NCBI RefSeq assembly: GCF_007827795.1
Contig: NZ_VITI01000003.1
Span: 29,995-93,994 of the forward strand
Reading direction: 5' to 3'
From: Azospirillum brasilense
GTDB lineage: Bacteria; Pseudomonadota; Alphaproteobacteria; Azospirillales; Azospirillaceae
DNA: 64,000 nucleotides
In this document: positions 24,871-35,211 of the stretch, one piece after another
Layout of the letters: each line of letters begins with the position of its first letter
Position numbering within the stretch: position 1 is the stretch's first letter
Translations under genes and position numbers: made by a program
The notes under the pieces: generated by a model
Databases searched by the model: none
The model's input: the letters and a program-made list of their open reading frames with translations, nothing else
What the model was told of the DNA's origin: nothing

Positions 24871-24888
24871 GTCATCCCCGTGACATAG
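24853..24888 (+). repeat. 18-bp tandem duplication covering the tctA stop
   Basis: GTCATCCCCGTGAAATAG (24853-24870, the tctA end) is followed immediately by GTCATCCCCGTGACATAG (24871-24888), 17 of 18 bases identical. The second copy lies beyond the stop and is untranslated. Confidence 0.9.
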
Positions 24889-24967
24889 CTCCACCCATTC
24901 CTCCGCCGGCGTCCGGGACGGGAAGCCCGGCGGGGGACCTTCTTCTCACATCGGGGGGTTCGGGACG

Positions 24968-25672
24968 ATGGACACGTCCGATTTCATGATCGCTCTGCTC
25001 CAGATCATCTGGATCGACATCCTGCTGAGCGGCGACAACGCGCTCGTCATCGCGCTGGCCTGCCGCTCGCTGCCGCCGAAGCAACAGAAGATCGGCGTCT
25101 TCCTCGGCACCGCCGCGGCCATCGTGCTGCGCGTGCTGTTCGCCGTCATCATCGCCTATCTGCTGGCCATTCCGTATCTGAAGATCATCGGCGGGGCGCT
25201 GCTGTTCTGGATCGCCATCAAGCTGATGCTGCCGACCGAGGAGGAGGAGCAGGCGGAGCATGCCGGCACCTCCGCCGGGCTGTGGGGGGTGGTCCGCACC
25301 ATCGTGATCGCCGACGCGGTGATGAGCCTGGACAACGTCATCGCCATCGCCGCCGCCTCGCACGGCAACACGGTGCTTCTGATCCTGGGGCTCGCCATCA
25401 GCATTCCGCTGATCGTCTTTGGCAGCACCCTGATCCTGAAGGCCATCGAACGGCTGCCGGCCCTGGTCTATGCCGGCGCCGGGCTGCTCGGCTACATCGC
25501 GGCGGAGGTCATCCTCACCGACCCGAGCATCCATTCCCACGTGACGGAAAGCCTGCCGGTGCTGACCGGGACGGCGCCCTTCGTCGCGGCGCTGGGGGTG
25601 ATGACGGCCGGTTTCCTGATGGCCCGCAGCATCAATCGCCGCCGCGCCGTGGTGGAAACCGATCCGGCCTGA
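24968..25672 (+). CDS. TerC-family integral membrane protein
   Basis: A 234-residue membrane protein with about seven helices. Members of the TerC/YjbE/YkoY group are implicated in manganese or other metal-ion handling. Both family acidic motifs are present: DILLSGDNALVIALA in helix 1 and ADAVMSLDNVIAIAAA in the middle, each with the conserved Asp-Asn pair. The loop after helix 3 is acidic (EEEEQAEHAG). The ATG at 24968 follows a G-rich stretch rather than a clear AGGAG. It lies about 80 bases after the tctA duplication, probably as its own unit. Confidence 0.88.
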   Translation: MDTSDFMIALLQIIWIDILLSGDNALVIALACRSLPPKQQKIGVFLGTAAAIVLRVLFAVIIAYLLAIPYLKIIGGALLFWIAIKLMLPTEEEEQAEHAGTSAGLWGVVRTIVIADAVMSLDNVIAIAAASHGNTVLLILGLAISIPLIVFGSTLILKAIERLPALVYAGAGLLGYIAAEVILTDPSIHSHVTESLPVLTGTAPFVAALGVMTAGFLMARSINRRRAVVETDPA

Positions 25673-25679
25673 GAACTTC

Positions 25680-25868
25680 TCAGCAGGAGGACGGGCGACG
25701 GGGCTCGCGGCAGCGACCGCCCCGGACCGCCCGGAAACGGCTCGGCAGGGCCATGGCGCGCACATCGGTGGTGATCTCGGAGATGAGCCCCGGATCGTTC
25801 CGCAAAATCTCTGTCACCACGGCGGCCAACCCGGCCAGGGCGAACACGACGGCAAGGCTCTCCAACAT
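25680..25868 (-). CDS. Small single-helix membrane protein (62 aa), tentative
   Basis: Not recognised. The ATG at 25868 (reverse strand) has GGAG 6 bases upstream. The product starts MLESLAVVFALAGLAAVV, a clear membrane helix, followed by a hydrophilic Arg-rich tail ending in Cys. The frame can be extended to 25940, but that adds poor sequence. It is convergent with and 7 bases from the TerC gene stop. Short length makes chance possible, though the helix and ribosome site argue for a real gene. Confidence 0.45.
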   Translation of the reverse strand: MLESLAVVFALAGLAAVVTEILRNDPGLISEITTDVRAMALPSRFRAVRGGRCREPRRPSSC

Positions 25869-26029
25869 GGGGAACTCCGGACTCTGACCACACTCATGCT
25901 GCGTTGCAGCAGAGATGACGCAAAGTCCGTTGGGGAGCAAGGGATAAGAAAACGAGCATTTCGTATACCAGACACGCAGCAGGAGCCGGACACAGGCTCC
26001 GCACCGCCAGTTCAGGGAGGAACGTCGAG

Positions 26030-26716
26030 ATGCAAGCGAAGGATGTCATGACATCGCCGGTCATCACGGTGGCGCTGGACACCCCCGTGCCGGACATCGC
26101 CGAACTGCTTTTGACCCATCGGATCAGCGGCTTGCCGGTCGTCGACCAGGACGGCCGCGCCGTCGGCATCATCAGCGAGGGGGACCTTCTGCGCCGGGTG
26201 GAGACGGGAACCGACCGTCCGCGCGCCCGCTGGCTGGAGATGCTGGTGGGCCGCAACGTGCAGGCCGCCGACTTCCTGAAGACCCATGGGCGCTGCGCGC
26301 GCGACGTCATGTCGCGCCCGGTCCAGGCCGTCTCGCCCGACACCGAGATCGCGGAGATCGCTGACCTGATGGAGGACAAGCGGATCAAGCGCGCCCCCGT
26401 CCTGGTGGATGGGCGCCCGGTCGGCATCATCAGCCGGGCCAACCTGCTGCACGGGCTGCTCCGCAACCGGCGGGGTGCCGCCGGTGTCGGCGCGTCCGGC
26501 GACGAGGCGATCCGCGCCGCCCTGCTGGAGGAACTGGGCAGCCAGTCCTGGGTGGACCTCAATCAGGTCAACATCGTCGTCAACGACGGGGTCGTGCAGC
26601 TCTGGGGTGTGGTGGACAGCGAGGAGCAGCGCCGCGCCCTCCACACCGCGGCGAGCGGCGTGAGCGGCGTGAAGCGCGTGGAGGAGCATTTGAACCGGAA
26701 CCGCTTCGTCGGGTGA
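26030..26716 (+). CDS. CBS-pair and BON domain protein
   Basis: Cytosolic 228-residue protein. Two CBS motifs occupy about residues 5-60 (VMTSPVITV ... GRAVGIISEGDLL) and about 88-145 (VMSRPVQAVSPD ... GRPVGIISRANLL), forming a nucleotide-sensing module. A BON domain (about 155-225, VNIVVNDGVVQLWGVVDS) follows. This combination is common in alphaproteobacteria, probably as an adenylate-responsive regulator, but targets are unknown. GGGAGG lies about 9 bases before the ATG. It ends 35 bases before the GntR gene and may be cotranscribed with it. Confidence 0.88.
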   Translation: MQAKDVMTSPVITVALDTPVPDIAELLLTHRISGLPVVDQDGRAVGIISEGDLLRRVETGTDRPRARWLEMLVGRNVQAADFLKTHGRCARDVMSRPVQAVSPDTEIAEIADLMEDKRIKRAPVLVDGRPVGIISRANLLHGLLRNRRGAAGVGASGDEAIRAALLEELGSQSWVDLNQVNIVVNDGVVQLWGVVDSEEQRRALHTAASGVSGVKRVEEHLNRNRFVG

Positions 26717-26751
26717 TCCCCGCCCACCCGCCCCATCGAAGGAGCAGCCCG

Positions 26752-27510
26752 ATGCCGCCACCCGAACTGTCCGTCCAGCCCCTGGATTCCGGCGCCACCT
26801 TTCGCAACCAGGTTTATCGACGATTGAAGCAAGCCATCATCCAGATGGACATCTACGACCACCCCGGCGACGTCCGGCTGGACGAACGCCAGCTCAGCGG
26901 CCTGCTGGGCGTCAGCCGGACCCCGATCCGCGAGGCCCTGACCCTGCTGGAGCAGGAGGGGCTGGTGCGGCTGGAGCCGCGGCGGGGGATCTACATCGTC
27001 CGCAAGACCAAGACCGAGATCATCGAGATGATCATCGCCTGGGCGGCGCTGGAGAGCATGGCGACCCGCCTCGCCGCCGAACGCGCCACCGAGGAGGACA
27101 TCGGCACGCTGTGGGACATCTTCCGCAGCTTCGAGGAGCAGGCGCCCTCCGACAACATCCAGGAATATTCCGACGCCAACATCGAGTTCCACAAGGCGAT
27201 CATCCGCCTCAGCCGGGCGCGCATCCTGGAAACGCTGACCGACAACCTGTTCATCCACATGCGGGCCATCCGCAAGCTGTCGATCCGGCAGGACAACCGG
27301 GCCGAACAGTCGATGCACGAGCACCGCGACATCATCCGGGCGCTGGAGCGGCGCGACGGCGAACTGGCCGAGCGTCTGGCGCGCGAGCACACGCTGGGTC
27401 TGGCCGCCCATGTCGAGCGGCACGGCGATTTCCTCGACTGGCTGCGGCTGGCCGAGGTCCGGGGCGCCGATGTCAAGGCCGCGTTCAAGGATGGTTTGCC
27501 GTTGATGTAG
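26752..27510 (+). CDS. GntR-family (FCD type) transcriptional regulator
   Basis: DNA-binding regulator of 252 residues, with an N-terminal winged helix (about 22-90, LDERQLSGLLGVSRTPIREA) and an all-helical FCD effector domain (about 100-225) with the metal-ligand pattern Asp/His-x3-His (NIEFHKAI) and later His residues (HEHRD, REHTLG). The frame opens at 26713, but the ATG at 26752 has GAAGGAG 6-7 bases upstream and I use it. Effectors of this group are usually organic acids. Candidates for regulation are tctCBA or the mmsA operon nearby, by position only. Confidence 0.88.
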   Translation: MPPPELSVQPLDSGATFRNQVYRRLKQAIIQMDIYDHPGDVRLDERQLSGLLGVSRTPIREALTLLEQEGLVRLEPRRGIYIVRKTKTEIIEMIIAWAALESMATRLAAERATEEDIGTLWDIFRSFEEQAPSDNIQEYSDANIEFHKAIIRLSRARILETLTDNLFIHMRAIRKLSIRQDNRAEQSMHEHRDIIRALERRDGELAERLAREHTLGLAAHVERHGDFLDWLRLAEVRGADVKAAFKDGLPLM

Positions 27511-27535
27511 AGCGGCTGAAAGACCGTGCTTTAAT

Positions 27536-27650
27536 CCTCTCCCCTCTGGGGAGAGGATGGCCCGGAGGGCCGGTGAGGGGGTTGCGCTTGTGCCGAACGC
27601 CCCGACACGCGCACCCCCCTCACCCTGACCCTCTCCCCAGAGGGGAGAGG
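27536..27650. repeat. Palindromic paired-hairpin repeat between convergent genes
   Basis: The 21-base arms 27536-27556 and 27630-27650 are exact reverse complements. Each arm is itself a 9-bp hairpin (CCTCTCCCC-TCT-GGGGAGAGG and its mirror). Inner segments pair too (GTGAGGGGG with CCCCCCTCAC). It lies between the convergent GntR and mmsA stops, where it may also act as a terminator. The same arm sequence flanks the IS remnant at 43684-44383. Confidence 0.85.
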
Positions 27651-27664
27651 GAAACGCGCTCCGC

Positions 27665-29164
27665 TCACTTCATCGACGGGAAGGAAAACTGCGCGCCTTC
27701 ACGCACGCCGCCGGCAGGCCAGCGCTGGGTGATCGTCTTGCGCCGGGTGTAGAAGCGCACGCCGTCCGGCCCGTAGGCCGCCAGATCGCCGAACAGCGAC
27801 CGCTTCCAGCCGCCGAAGCTGTGGTAGGACACCGGCACCGGCAACGGCACATTCACCCCGACCATGCCGACCTTGATCGCGTCGGTGAAGTAGCGCGCGG
27901 CCTCGCCGTCGCGGGTGAACAGGCAGGTGCCGTTGCCGTACTCGTGGGCGTCGATCAGATCCATGCCCTCCTGCATCGTCGCCACGCGCACGACGCAGAG
28001 GACCGGGCCGAAGATCTCCTCCCGGTAGATTCTCATGTCCGGCGTCACCCGGTCGAACAGGCAGCCGCCGAGGAAGAAGCCGCCCTCGTTCCCCGGCACC
28101 ACCAGCCCGCGGCCGTCGACCACCAGATCCGCCCCTTCGGCGACGCCCTGGTCGACAAAGCCCTTCACCTTCTCAAAATGGGCGCGGGTGACCAGAGGAC
28201 CCATGTCGCAGCCGGCGCCGGTCCCCGCCCCGACTTTGAGGGCGCGCACCTGCTCCGCCAGCATCGCCACCACGCGGTCGGCGGTTTCATCGCCCACCGC
28301 GACGACCACGGAGATCGCCATGCAGCGCTCCCCGCAGGAGCCGTAGGCCGCCCCCATGATCGCGCTGACCGCGTTGTCGAGGTCGGCGTCGGGCATGACG
28401 ATGGCGTGGTTCTTGGCCCCGCCCAATGCCTGCACCCGTTTCCCATGGGCGGTGCCGGTGGCGTAGACATACTCGGCGACCGGGGTGGAGCCGACGAAGC
28501 TGACCGCCTGGACGCGCGGGTCGGTCAGCAGCGTGTCGACCGCCTCCTTGTCGCCGTGGACGACGTTCAGCACTCCCGGCGGCAGGCCCGCCTCCTGGGC
28601 AAGTTGCGCGACGAGCAGGGAGGCGCTGGGGTCGCGCTCCGACGGCTTCAGGATGAAGCTGTTGCCGCAGGCCACGGCGACCGGAAACATCCACAGCGGG
28701 ACCATCGCCGGGAAGTTGAAGGGCGTGATGCCCGCCACGACGCCCAGCGGCTGGAACTCCGACCAGCTGTCGATGCCCGGTCCGACATTCTTGGAATGCT
28801 CACCCTTCAGCAGATCGGCGATGCCGCAGGCATATTCGACGTTCTCGATGCCGCGGGTCAGCTCGCCGCGGGCGTCCTCCAACGTCTTGCCGTGCTCCCG
28901 CGTGATCGCCGCGCAGATGCGGTCGGCGTTGTCCTCCAGCAATTGGCGGAAGCGGAACATCACCCGCGCCCGCTTGGCCGGCGGCGTTGCCCGCCACGCC
29001 GGGAATGCGGCCTCTGCGGCGGCAATGGCCGATTCCACGGTGGCGCGGCTGGCCAGCGGGACGCGGCCGACGGTCTCGCCCGTCGCCGGGTTCACGATGG
29101 CGGCGCTGCGGGTCTCGGCGGGGGCGTCGGCCCTGCCGCCGATGAGGTGCGGAACGAGAGTCAT
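27665..29164 (-). CDS. mmsA: Methylmalonate-semialdehyde dehydrogenase (CoA-acylating)
   Basis: Oxidises malonate- or methylmalonate-semialdehyde to acetyl- or propionyl-CoA with NAD+ and CoA, in beta-alanine and valine breakdown. The 499 residues are of family length. [16 protein letters not shown] (residues ~155-170) is the MMSDH signature, [14 protein letters not shown] is the NAD-binding turn, and the catalytic Cys lies in GERCMAIS at about residue 281. The substituted FVGSTP/GGAKNH pattern replaces the Glu-containing motif of ordinary aldehyde dehydrogenases, as expected for CoA-acylating enzymes. It lies 28 bases downstream of the aminotransferase whose semialdehyde product it would consume. 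Confidence 0.93.
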   Translation of the reverse strand: MTLVPHLIGGRADAPAETRSAAIVNPATGETVGRVPLASRATVESAIAAAEAAFPAWRATPPAKRARVMFRFRQLLEDNADRICAAITREHGKTLEDARGELTRGIENVEYACGIADLLKGEHSKNVGPGIDSWSEFQPLGVVAGITPFNFPAMVPLWMFPVAVACGNSFILKPSERDPSASLLVAQLAQEAGLPPGVLNVVHGDKEAVDTLLTDPRVQAVSFVGSTPVAEYVYATGTAHGKRVQALGGAKNHAIVMPDADLDNAVSAIMGAAYGSCGERCMAISVVVAVGDETADRVVAMLAEQVRALKVGAGTGAGCDMGPLVTRAHFEKVKGFVDQGVAEGADLVVDGRGLVVPGNEGGFFLGGCLFDRVTPDMRIYREEIFGPVLCVVRVATMQEGMDLIDAHEYGNGTCLFTRDGEAARYFTDAIKVGMVGVNVPLPVPVSYHSFGGWKRSLFGDLAAYGPDGVRFYTRRKTITQRWPAGGVREGAQFSFPSMK

Positions 29165-29192
29165 GGCTCTTCCATTGTCCTCCGTCGATGGC

Positions 29193-30554
<1,362 letters not shown>

Positions 30555-30679
30555 CGGGCGGCACTCCTGCTGGTTCGGGTGGGCGTCGGGGATCGTTCCG
30601 GAAAACAGTGTGCGCGGAGGCTTGGTTGCGGTTAAATCCAAACCATTCAAACCTTACGCAAGCATACGCTTACCTATTC

Positions 30680-31627
30680 ATGACCAAGCCCGCCCGCCCC
30701 TTGAGCGGCCTCAACGACGCCGACCTGCGCCTGCTGCGCGTCTTCAAGACGGTGGTGGAGTGCGGCGGCTTTTCCGCGGCGGAGGTGGAGCTGAACATCA
30801 GCCGCGCCGCCATCAGCCTGCACATGGCCGATCTGGAACGGCGGCTGGGGCTGCGGCTGTGCCGGCGCGGGCGGGCGGGCTTCCTGCTGACCGACGATGG
30901 GCGCATGGCCTACGAGGCGGCGCTGCGCCTGTTCGCCGGGCTGGAGAGCTTCCGCAGCGAGATCAACGCGGCGCACGGGCGGCTGCGCGGCGAATTGAAC
31001 ATCGGCATCACCGACAACCTCGTCACCATGCCGAAGATGCGCGTTACCGACGCGCTGCGCGGCCTGAAGCAGCAGGGGCCGGAGGTGCGGGTGAACATCC
31101 GCATGATCCCGCCCAACGAGATCGAGCGCGGCGTGCTGGACGGGCGCCTGCATGTCGGCGTCGTGCCCGCGCGCCGCGCCCTGCCCGGCTTGGACCGTCT
31201 GCCGCTATACCAGGAGGAGTCACACCTTTACTGCGGGCGCGGCCATCCGCTGTTCGATGCGCAGACGGTGCCCGACGCGGCGGTGGAGGCCGCCGACGCC
31301 GTGGCCCCGACCGAGGCGCGGCAGGTGCCGGAGGCGGCGGGGGTGCAGCAGGCGCTGACCGCCACCGCCACCGCGACCGACCGCGAGGGCGTGGCCTTCC
31401 TGATCCTGACCGGCTGCTACGTCGGCTTCCTGCCCACCCATTACGCGCGGCAATGGGTCGAGCGCGGCGCGATGCGCGCCCTGCTGCCGGAGCGCTTCCA
31501 TTACGCCCAGGAGTTCCAGGCGGTCACCAAGAAGGGCGCGCAGCCCAATCTGGTGCTGGAACGGTTTCTCGACCTGCTGAGACGGACGGGGCCGGAGGGA
31601 GAAGGCGGACCCCAAAAACAAGGGTGA
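30680..31627 (+). CDS. LysR-family transcriptional regulator
   Basis: A 315-residue LysR protein, divergent from the aminotransferase-mmsA operon that it very probably controls. The helix-turn-helix is at about residues 15-70 (FKTVVECGGFSAAEVELNIS, RAAISLHMADLERRLG), followed by a periplasmic-binding-like effector domain. The effector domain is atypical between about residues 195 and 250, where it is unusually Ala-rich. The start at 30680 has no clear ribosome site but fits the family. The 125-base divergent gap contains dyads such as TTGG...CCAA (about 30623-30645), which could be its operator. Confidence 0.88.
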   Translation: MTKPARPLSGLNDADLRLLRVFKTVVECGGFSAAEVELNISRAAISLHMADLERRLGLRLCRRGRAGFLLTDDGRMAYEAALRLFAGLESFRSEINAAHGRLRGELNIGITDNLVTMPKMRVTDALRGLKQQGPEVRVNIRMIPPNEIERGVLDGRLHVGVVPARRALPGLDRLPLYQEESHLYCGRGHPLFDAQTVPDAAVEAADAVAPTEARQVPEAAGVQQALTATATATDREGVAFLILTGCYVGFLPTHYARQWVERGAMRALLPERFHYAQEFQAVTKKGAQPNLVLERFLDLLRRTGPEGEGGPQKQG

Positions 31628-31706
31628 TTTTCATTGACGCCGGCCCCCTCACGCCCCACCGTAATTGAGGGGAATACGAACAAAGAACCGATGGGGGAGC
31701 GCGGCC

Positions 31707-32267
31707 ATGGTGATGCTGACCGAACAGTTCATCATCGACTACCTGCTGTTCGCCGCCGTCCTTCTCACCGTCACCTGTTCCCTGCTCGGCAGCTTCTTTC
31801 TCAGCGCGCTCAGCCGCCAGACGGGAGCCCTGTCCCGCCTGCTGCTTTGGGGCGTTCCGGCGACCCTGCTCAGCACCGCCCTGTGGTCGCTGGCCATGCC
31901 GATAGACCGGGCGCTGGTCGTCGGTGCCGCCACCGCCGGAGCGACGCTCATCGGGCAGCATCTCCTCCCCTTCGGTCCGGTCGGCCAAGCCGGCTGCTGG
32001 TCATGGGACGCGCTGGTCTTCCGCGGTCTGTCCTGGACCGGGCGCACCGCCCTGATGCTCGCCCCCGCCGTTTGGCTCGGCGGCATGCCGCCCTGGATCT
32101 TGTGGTTCGCGCTGGCCGGAGCGATGAACGCCGCCATCTTCGCCCTGTGCCAGTTGCGCGGCACCAACCCGGCGCTGCGCCGGTCGGTGGAGCAGGGCGA
32201 CGTTTTGTGGGGTGGCTCCCAAGGGGCGGTTCTGGGCGGCCTGCCGGCGTTCCTAATGCTGTTGTGA
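31707..32267 (+). CDS. Polytopic membrane protein of unknown function (186 aa)
   Basis: Not recognised. The ATG at 31707 follows GGGGGAG at 31693-31699. The product is strongly hydrophobic, with about five predicted helices starting at residues ~8, 42, 65, 110 and 130, and ends ...GGLPAFLMLL. The C-terminal helix region contains several Gly residues. No motif identifies a transport or enzymatic role. Neighbours give no clear context. Confidence 0.65.
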   Translation: MVMLTEQFIIDYLLFAAVLLTVTCSLLGSFFLSALSRQTGALSRLLLWGVPATLLSTALWSLAMPIDRALVVGAATAGATLIGQHLLPFGPVGQAGCWSWDALVFRGLSWTGRTALMLAPAVWLGGMPPWILWFALAGAMNAAIFALCQLRGTNPALRRSVEQGDVLWGGSQGAVLGGLPAFLMLL

Positions 32268-32465
32268 CGGAGCCCCGATAAATTGGGGATGATTCCATCG
32301 TACTCATACGAAAATATACCGGGCGGGTCTTGCGCGGGCGGAAGAACCGGGCCATCTGTGCGGGACTGGCTCCGGGCCCCTCTGGCGGTCCACATGGTAC
32401 GGACCGCGATGTCGGAGCCCTTCACTTGAGCGGACGGTGCAGCCGTCCCCTTCTGGAGGGTCCGT

Positions 32466-32933
32466 ATGACCGATACGTCTTTTTCCTCTTTCCAGTACGG
32501 TTCCGCTTACGCTGAGACGGAGCATTTTGCGGCGCGCCGGCGGTTGGAATGGCTGGCGCGGATGATGGACAGCGCCGTCCGCGTGCCGGGCACCAACATC
32601 ACCTTCGGCGCCGACGCGATGCTGGGTCTGGTGCCCGGCTTCGGCAATCTCGCCACCACGGCGGTGTCCGGCTATCTCATCCGCGAGGCCTGGAGGCTCG
32701 GCGTGCCGCGCGGCAAGCTGCTGCGCATGGTCGGCAACGTGGCGATGGACAGCCTGATCAGCGCCGTCCCGGTCGCCGGCAACATCGCCGACGTGTTCTG
32801 GAAGGCCAACCGCAAGAACATGGCGATCCTGGCCGAACATCTGGACCGCCAGCCCCCGCAGGGCGACCGGCCCCATCATCGCCGCCGCTCGGCGCCCTAC
32901 ACCATCGATGGCGAGTGGCGCCGGACGCGGTGA
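32466..32933 (+). CDS. DUF4112 family membrane-associated protein
   Basis: A 155-residue protein matching the DUF4112 pattern: a WLARMMDSAVRVPGT start, then LGLVPGFGNLATTAVSGYLI and LISAVPVAGNIADVFWKANR, the conserved Gly/Pro-rich hydrophobic turns of the family. The basic C-terminal tail is rich in Arg and His. GGAGGG is 6-7 bases before the ATG. Function of the family is unknown. It is convergent with the oxidase-like gene, whose stop is 10 bases away. A hairpin GCGGTCC/GGACCGC (32385-32407) lies in the upstream gap. Confidence 0.85.
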   Translation: MTDTSFSSFQYGSAYAETEHFAARRRLEWLARMMDSAVRVPGTNITFGADAMLGLVPGFGNLATTAVSGYLIREAWRLGVPRGKLLRMVGNVAMDSLISAVPVAGNIADVFWKANRKNMAILAEHLDRQPPQGDRPHHRRRSAPYTIDGEWRRTR

Positions 32934-32942
32934 CGGAGCGCG

Positions 32943-33668
32943 CTACTCCCCGCCGAACCTGATGCGGTGGTTCTCCACCATCAATTCGTCCAGCCGGCGG
33001 CCGGCGGTGAATCCCGCCAGCCCCGGCGGGACCGGCGTATCGGCGGGAAGCCGCGGGCAGGGCTCGGCAGCGCCGATCACCTGAACCACCGGGTAGCGGG
33101 CGGTGTAGACGGGCAGACGCATGTCCTCCCCCTCGTCGGACAGGCCTTTGCTCCGGACCTTGGCGCTCGCCTCCTCGATCTCCATGCCGACCACCATGGT
33201 CGCCTTGATTTCCTGCACCGTGCTGGCCCGCAACTCGGCGCTGCGCCCCGGATAGAAGCGGTCGACCATGGCGTCGAGCGCGCGGGCCTTGGCCTCCGGC
33301 TCCTCCACGATGCGCGCGGTGCCGAAGCACATGGCCGACCGGTAATCCGCCGAATGGTTGAACCCGCAGCGGGCCAACACGAGGCTGTCGAGATGCGTCA
33401 CGGTCAGGCAGACCGGCAGGCCGTCGCGCTGCGACCGCAGCATCCGGCTGGCCGAGGAGCCGTGCCAATAGAGATGTTCGCCCTCCCGCCAGAAGGCCGT
33501 GGGAGTGCAGTAGGGCTGGCCGTCGACGACGTAGGCGATGTGCGCGATCATCGCGGCGTCGAGGATAGCGTGAACGGACTCCCGATCATAGCGCCCCCGC
33601 TCGTGCAGGCGCTTCACCCGGTTGCGGTCGGTGACGGGATAGCTGTCGGACGGAACGGCCTCGGACAT
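32943..33668 (-). CDS. Pyridoxamine 5'-phosphate oxidase-like flavin-binding protein
   Basis: A 241-residue split-barrel FMN-binding protein. The segment VHAILDAAMIAHIAYVVDGQPYCTPTAFWREG with HLYWHGSSASRM is characteristic of the Pyridox_ox_2/nitroimidazole-resistance-like branch rather than of true PdxH. The frame extends to 33740, but the ATG at 33668 is used because it leaves a 100-base divergent gap to the MocR gene and fits family N-termini. Its ribosome site is weak. Partnership with a PLP-binding regulator suggests a role in vitamin B6 handling, but the exact reaction is not determinable. Confidence 0.83.
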   Translation of the reverse strand: MSEAVPSDSYPVTDRNRVKRLHERGRYDRESVHAILDAAMIAHIAYVVDGQPYCTPTAFWREGEHLYWHGSSASRMLRSQRDGLPVCLTVTHLDSLVLARCGFNHSADYRSAMCFGTARIVEEPEAKARALDAMVDRFYPGRSAELRASTVQEIKATMVVGMEIEEASAKVRSKGLSDEGEDMRLPVYTARYPVVQVIGAAEPCPRLPADTPVPPGLAGFTAGRRLDELMVENHRIRFGGE

Positions 33669-33718
33669 CGCGGAACTCTCTTCGCGGCGGTGGACAACGG
33701 CGCCATTAGAGCCTAGCC

Positions 33719-33765
33719 ATTGGTCCGGCGTGAGAGCCAATTACGACCTTGTCGACTGGACCAAT
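33719..33765. promoter_or_regulatory. Inverted repeat between the oxidase-like and MocR genes
   Basis: ATTGGTCC (33719-33726) and GGACCAAT (33758-33765) are exact reverse complements 31 bases apart, in the only gap between the two divergent genes. This is a good candidate for the MocR operator and supports starting MocR at 33769 rather than the GTG at 33730. Confidence 0.6.
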
Positions 33766-33768
33766 CCG

Positions 33769-35211
33769 ATGCCCGCCGATCTGTCCGACCTCATGCTCCT
33801 GCCCATTGACCGGACGGGCGGCGAGCCGCTGCTGCGGCAGGTCTACCGGGAGCTGCGCCGGGCCATCCTGTCCGGCGCCCTGCCGCCCGGCGGGAAGTTG
33901 CCACCGACGCGCGCCCTGGCCGAACGGCTCGGCGTCGCCCGCAACACGGTGGTCGCCGCCTATGAGCAGCTTCTGGCCGAGGGCTTCATCGAAGGGCGCG
34001 TCGGGGCGGGCAGCTTCGTGTCCCGCGACCTGCCGGACGGGCTGGAGATTTCGCCGCCGGAACCGCCCCGCCAAATGCCCTCCCCGCCGCCACCGGCCAA
34101 CCCCTTCGGCACCCTTCCCTTCAGCACGGGGCGCTGCGCGCTGGACGAGCGCAGTTTGCGAATCTGGCGCAGCCTGACCCTGCGGCACCTGCAACGGCCA
34201 GACCCGGAGATGCTCGGCTACGGCGAGCCCGGCGGCCCGGCGGCGCTGCGGCAGGCCATTGCCCGCTATCTGAAAACCGCGCGGGCGGTTCGCTGCGAGC
34301 CGGAGCAGGTGGTGATCACCGCCGGCGCCCAACAGGCCATCGACCTCGTGCTGCGCGTTCTGCTGCGGCCCGGCGATCCGGTGTGGCTGGAGGACCCCTG
34401 CTACCCCGCGGTGCGCGCCGCCCTGGAGGCCGCGCGGGCGCGCGTCGTGCCGGTGCCCGTCGATGGGCAGGGGCTGGAGGTGGCGGCGGGCGTCGCCGCG
34501 GCGCCGGACGCCCGGCTTGCCTATGTCACCCCGTCCTCCCACTACCCGCTGGGGGTCGTGCTGTCGATGGCCCGGCGGATGGAGCTTCTGGCCTGGGCGC
34601 GTACGGCCGGCGCCTGGGTGCTGGAGGACGATTACGACAGCGAGTTCCGCTACGCGGGCCGCCCGCTCGCCTCGCTCCAGGGGATCGACGGCGGCGGGCG
34701 GGTCATCTACGTCGGCACCTTCAGCAAGGTCCTGTTTCCCGGTCTCAGGCTGGGCTACGCCGTCCTCCCGCCCGAACTGCTGGACCCGGTGCTCACGATG
34801 CGCCGCCTGACCGACTGGCACCCGGCAACGCTCTATACGGGTGTGGTGACGGATTTCCTGGAGGAAGGGCACTTCGGTCCGCACCTGCGGCGCATGCGCC
34901 GCCGCTACACGACCGCGCGGGACGCGCTGGCCGACGCCATCCGCGGCCACCTCTCTCCCTGGATGGAGGCGGAGGTGCCGGAGCAAGGTATGAAGCTGAT
35001 CGCGAGGCTGCGCCCCGGCCTGTCGGACCGCGACGTCGAGGCGGTGGCGGCCCGGCGCGGCATTGCCGTCCGCCCGGTCAGCCCGATGCACATCGCCGTC
35101 CCACCGTTGCAGGCGCTGATGCTGGGATTCACCGGCCACGAGCCGGGAGCCCTGCGCCACGCCGCCCGCGAACTGGCCGCCGCGTTGGCGGCTGCACGAT
35201 TAGACGTCTAA
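33769..35211 (+). CDS. MocR/PdxR-type regulator (GntR HTH fused to aminotransferase fold)
   Basis: PLP-sensing transcription regulator of 480 residues. An N-terminal GntR winged helix (about residues 15-80, LPPTRALAERLGVARNTVVA) is joined to a full fold-type-I aminotransferase domain with GEPGGPAALRQAIARYL, EDDYDSEFRY and the PLP lysine Lys320 in TFSKVLFPG. MocR proteins usually regulate a divergent neighbour, here the pyridoxamine-oxidase-like gene, so PLP, pyridoxamine or a related amine is the likely signal. A GTG at 33730 could extend it by 13 codons, but that would place the inverted repeat inside the coding region. Confidence 0.88.
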   Translation: MPADLSDLMLLPIDRTGGEPLLRQVYRELRRAILSGALPPGGKLPPTRALAERLGVARNTVVAAYEQLLAEGFIEGRVGAGSFVSRDLPDGLEISPPEPPRQMPSPPPPANPFGTLPFSTGRCALDERSLRIWRSLTLRHLQRPDPEMLGYGEPGGPAALRQAIARYLKTARAVRCEPEQVVITAGAQQAIDLVLRVLLRPGDPVWLEDPCYPAVRAALEAARARVVPVPVDGQGLEVAAGVAAAPDARLAYVTPSSHYPLGVVLSMARRMELLAWARTAGAWVLEDDYDSEFRYAGRPLASLQGIDGGGRVIYVGTFSKVLFPGLRLGYAVLPPELLDPVLTMRRLTDWHPATLYTGVVTDFLEEGHFGPHLRRMRRRYTTARDALADAIRGHLSPWMEAEVPEQGMKLIARLRPGLSDRDVEAVAARRGIAVRPVSPMHIAVPPLQALMLGFTGHEPGALRHAARELAAALAAARLDV

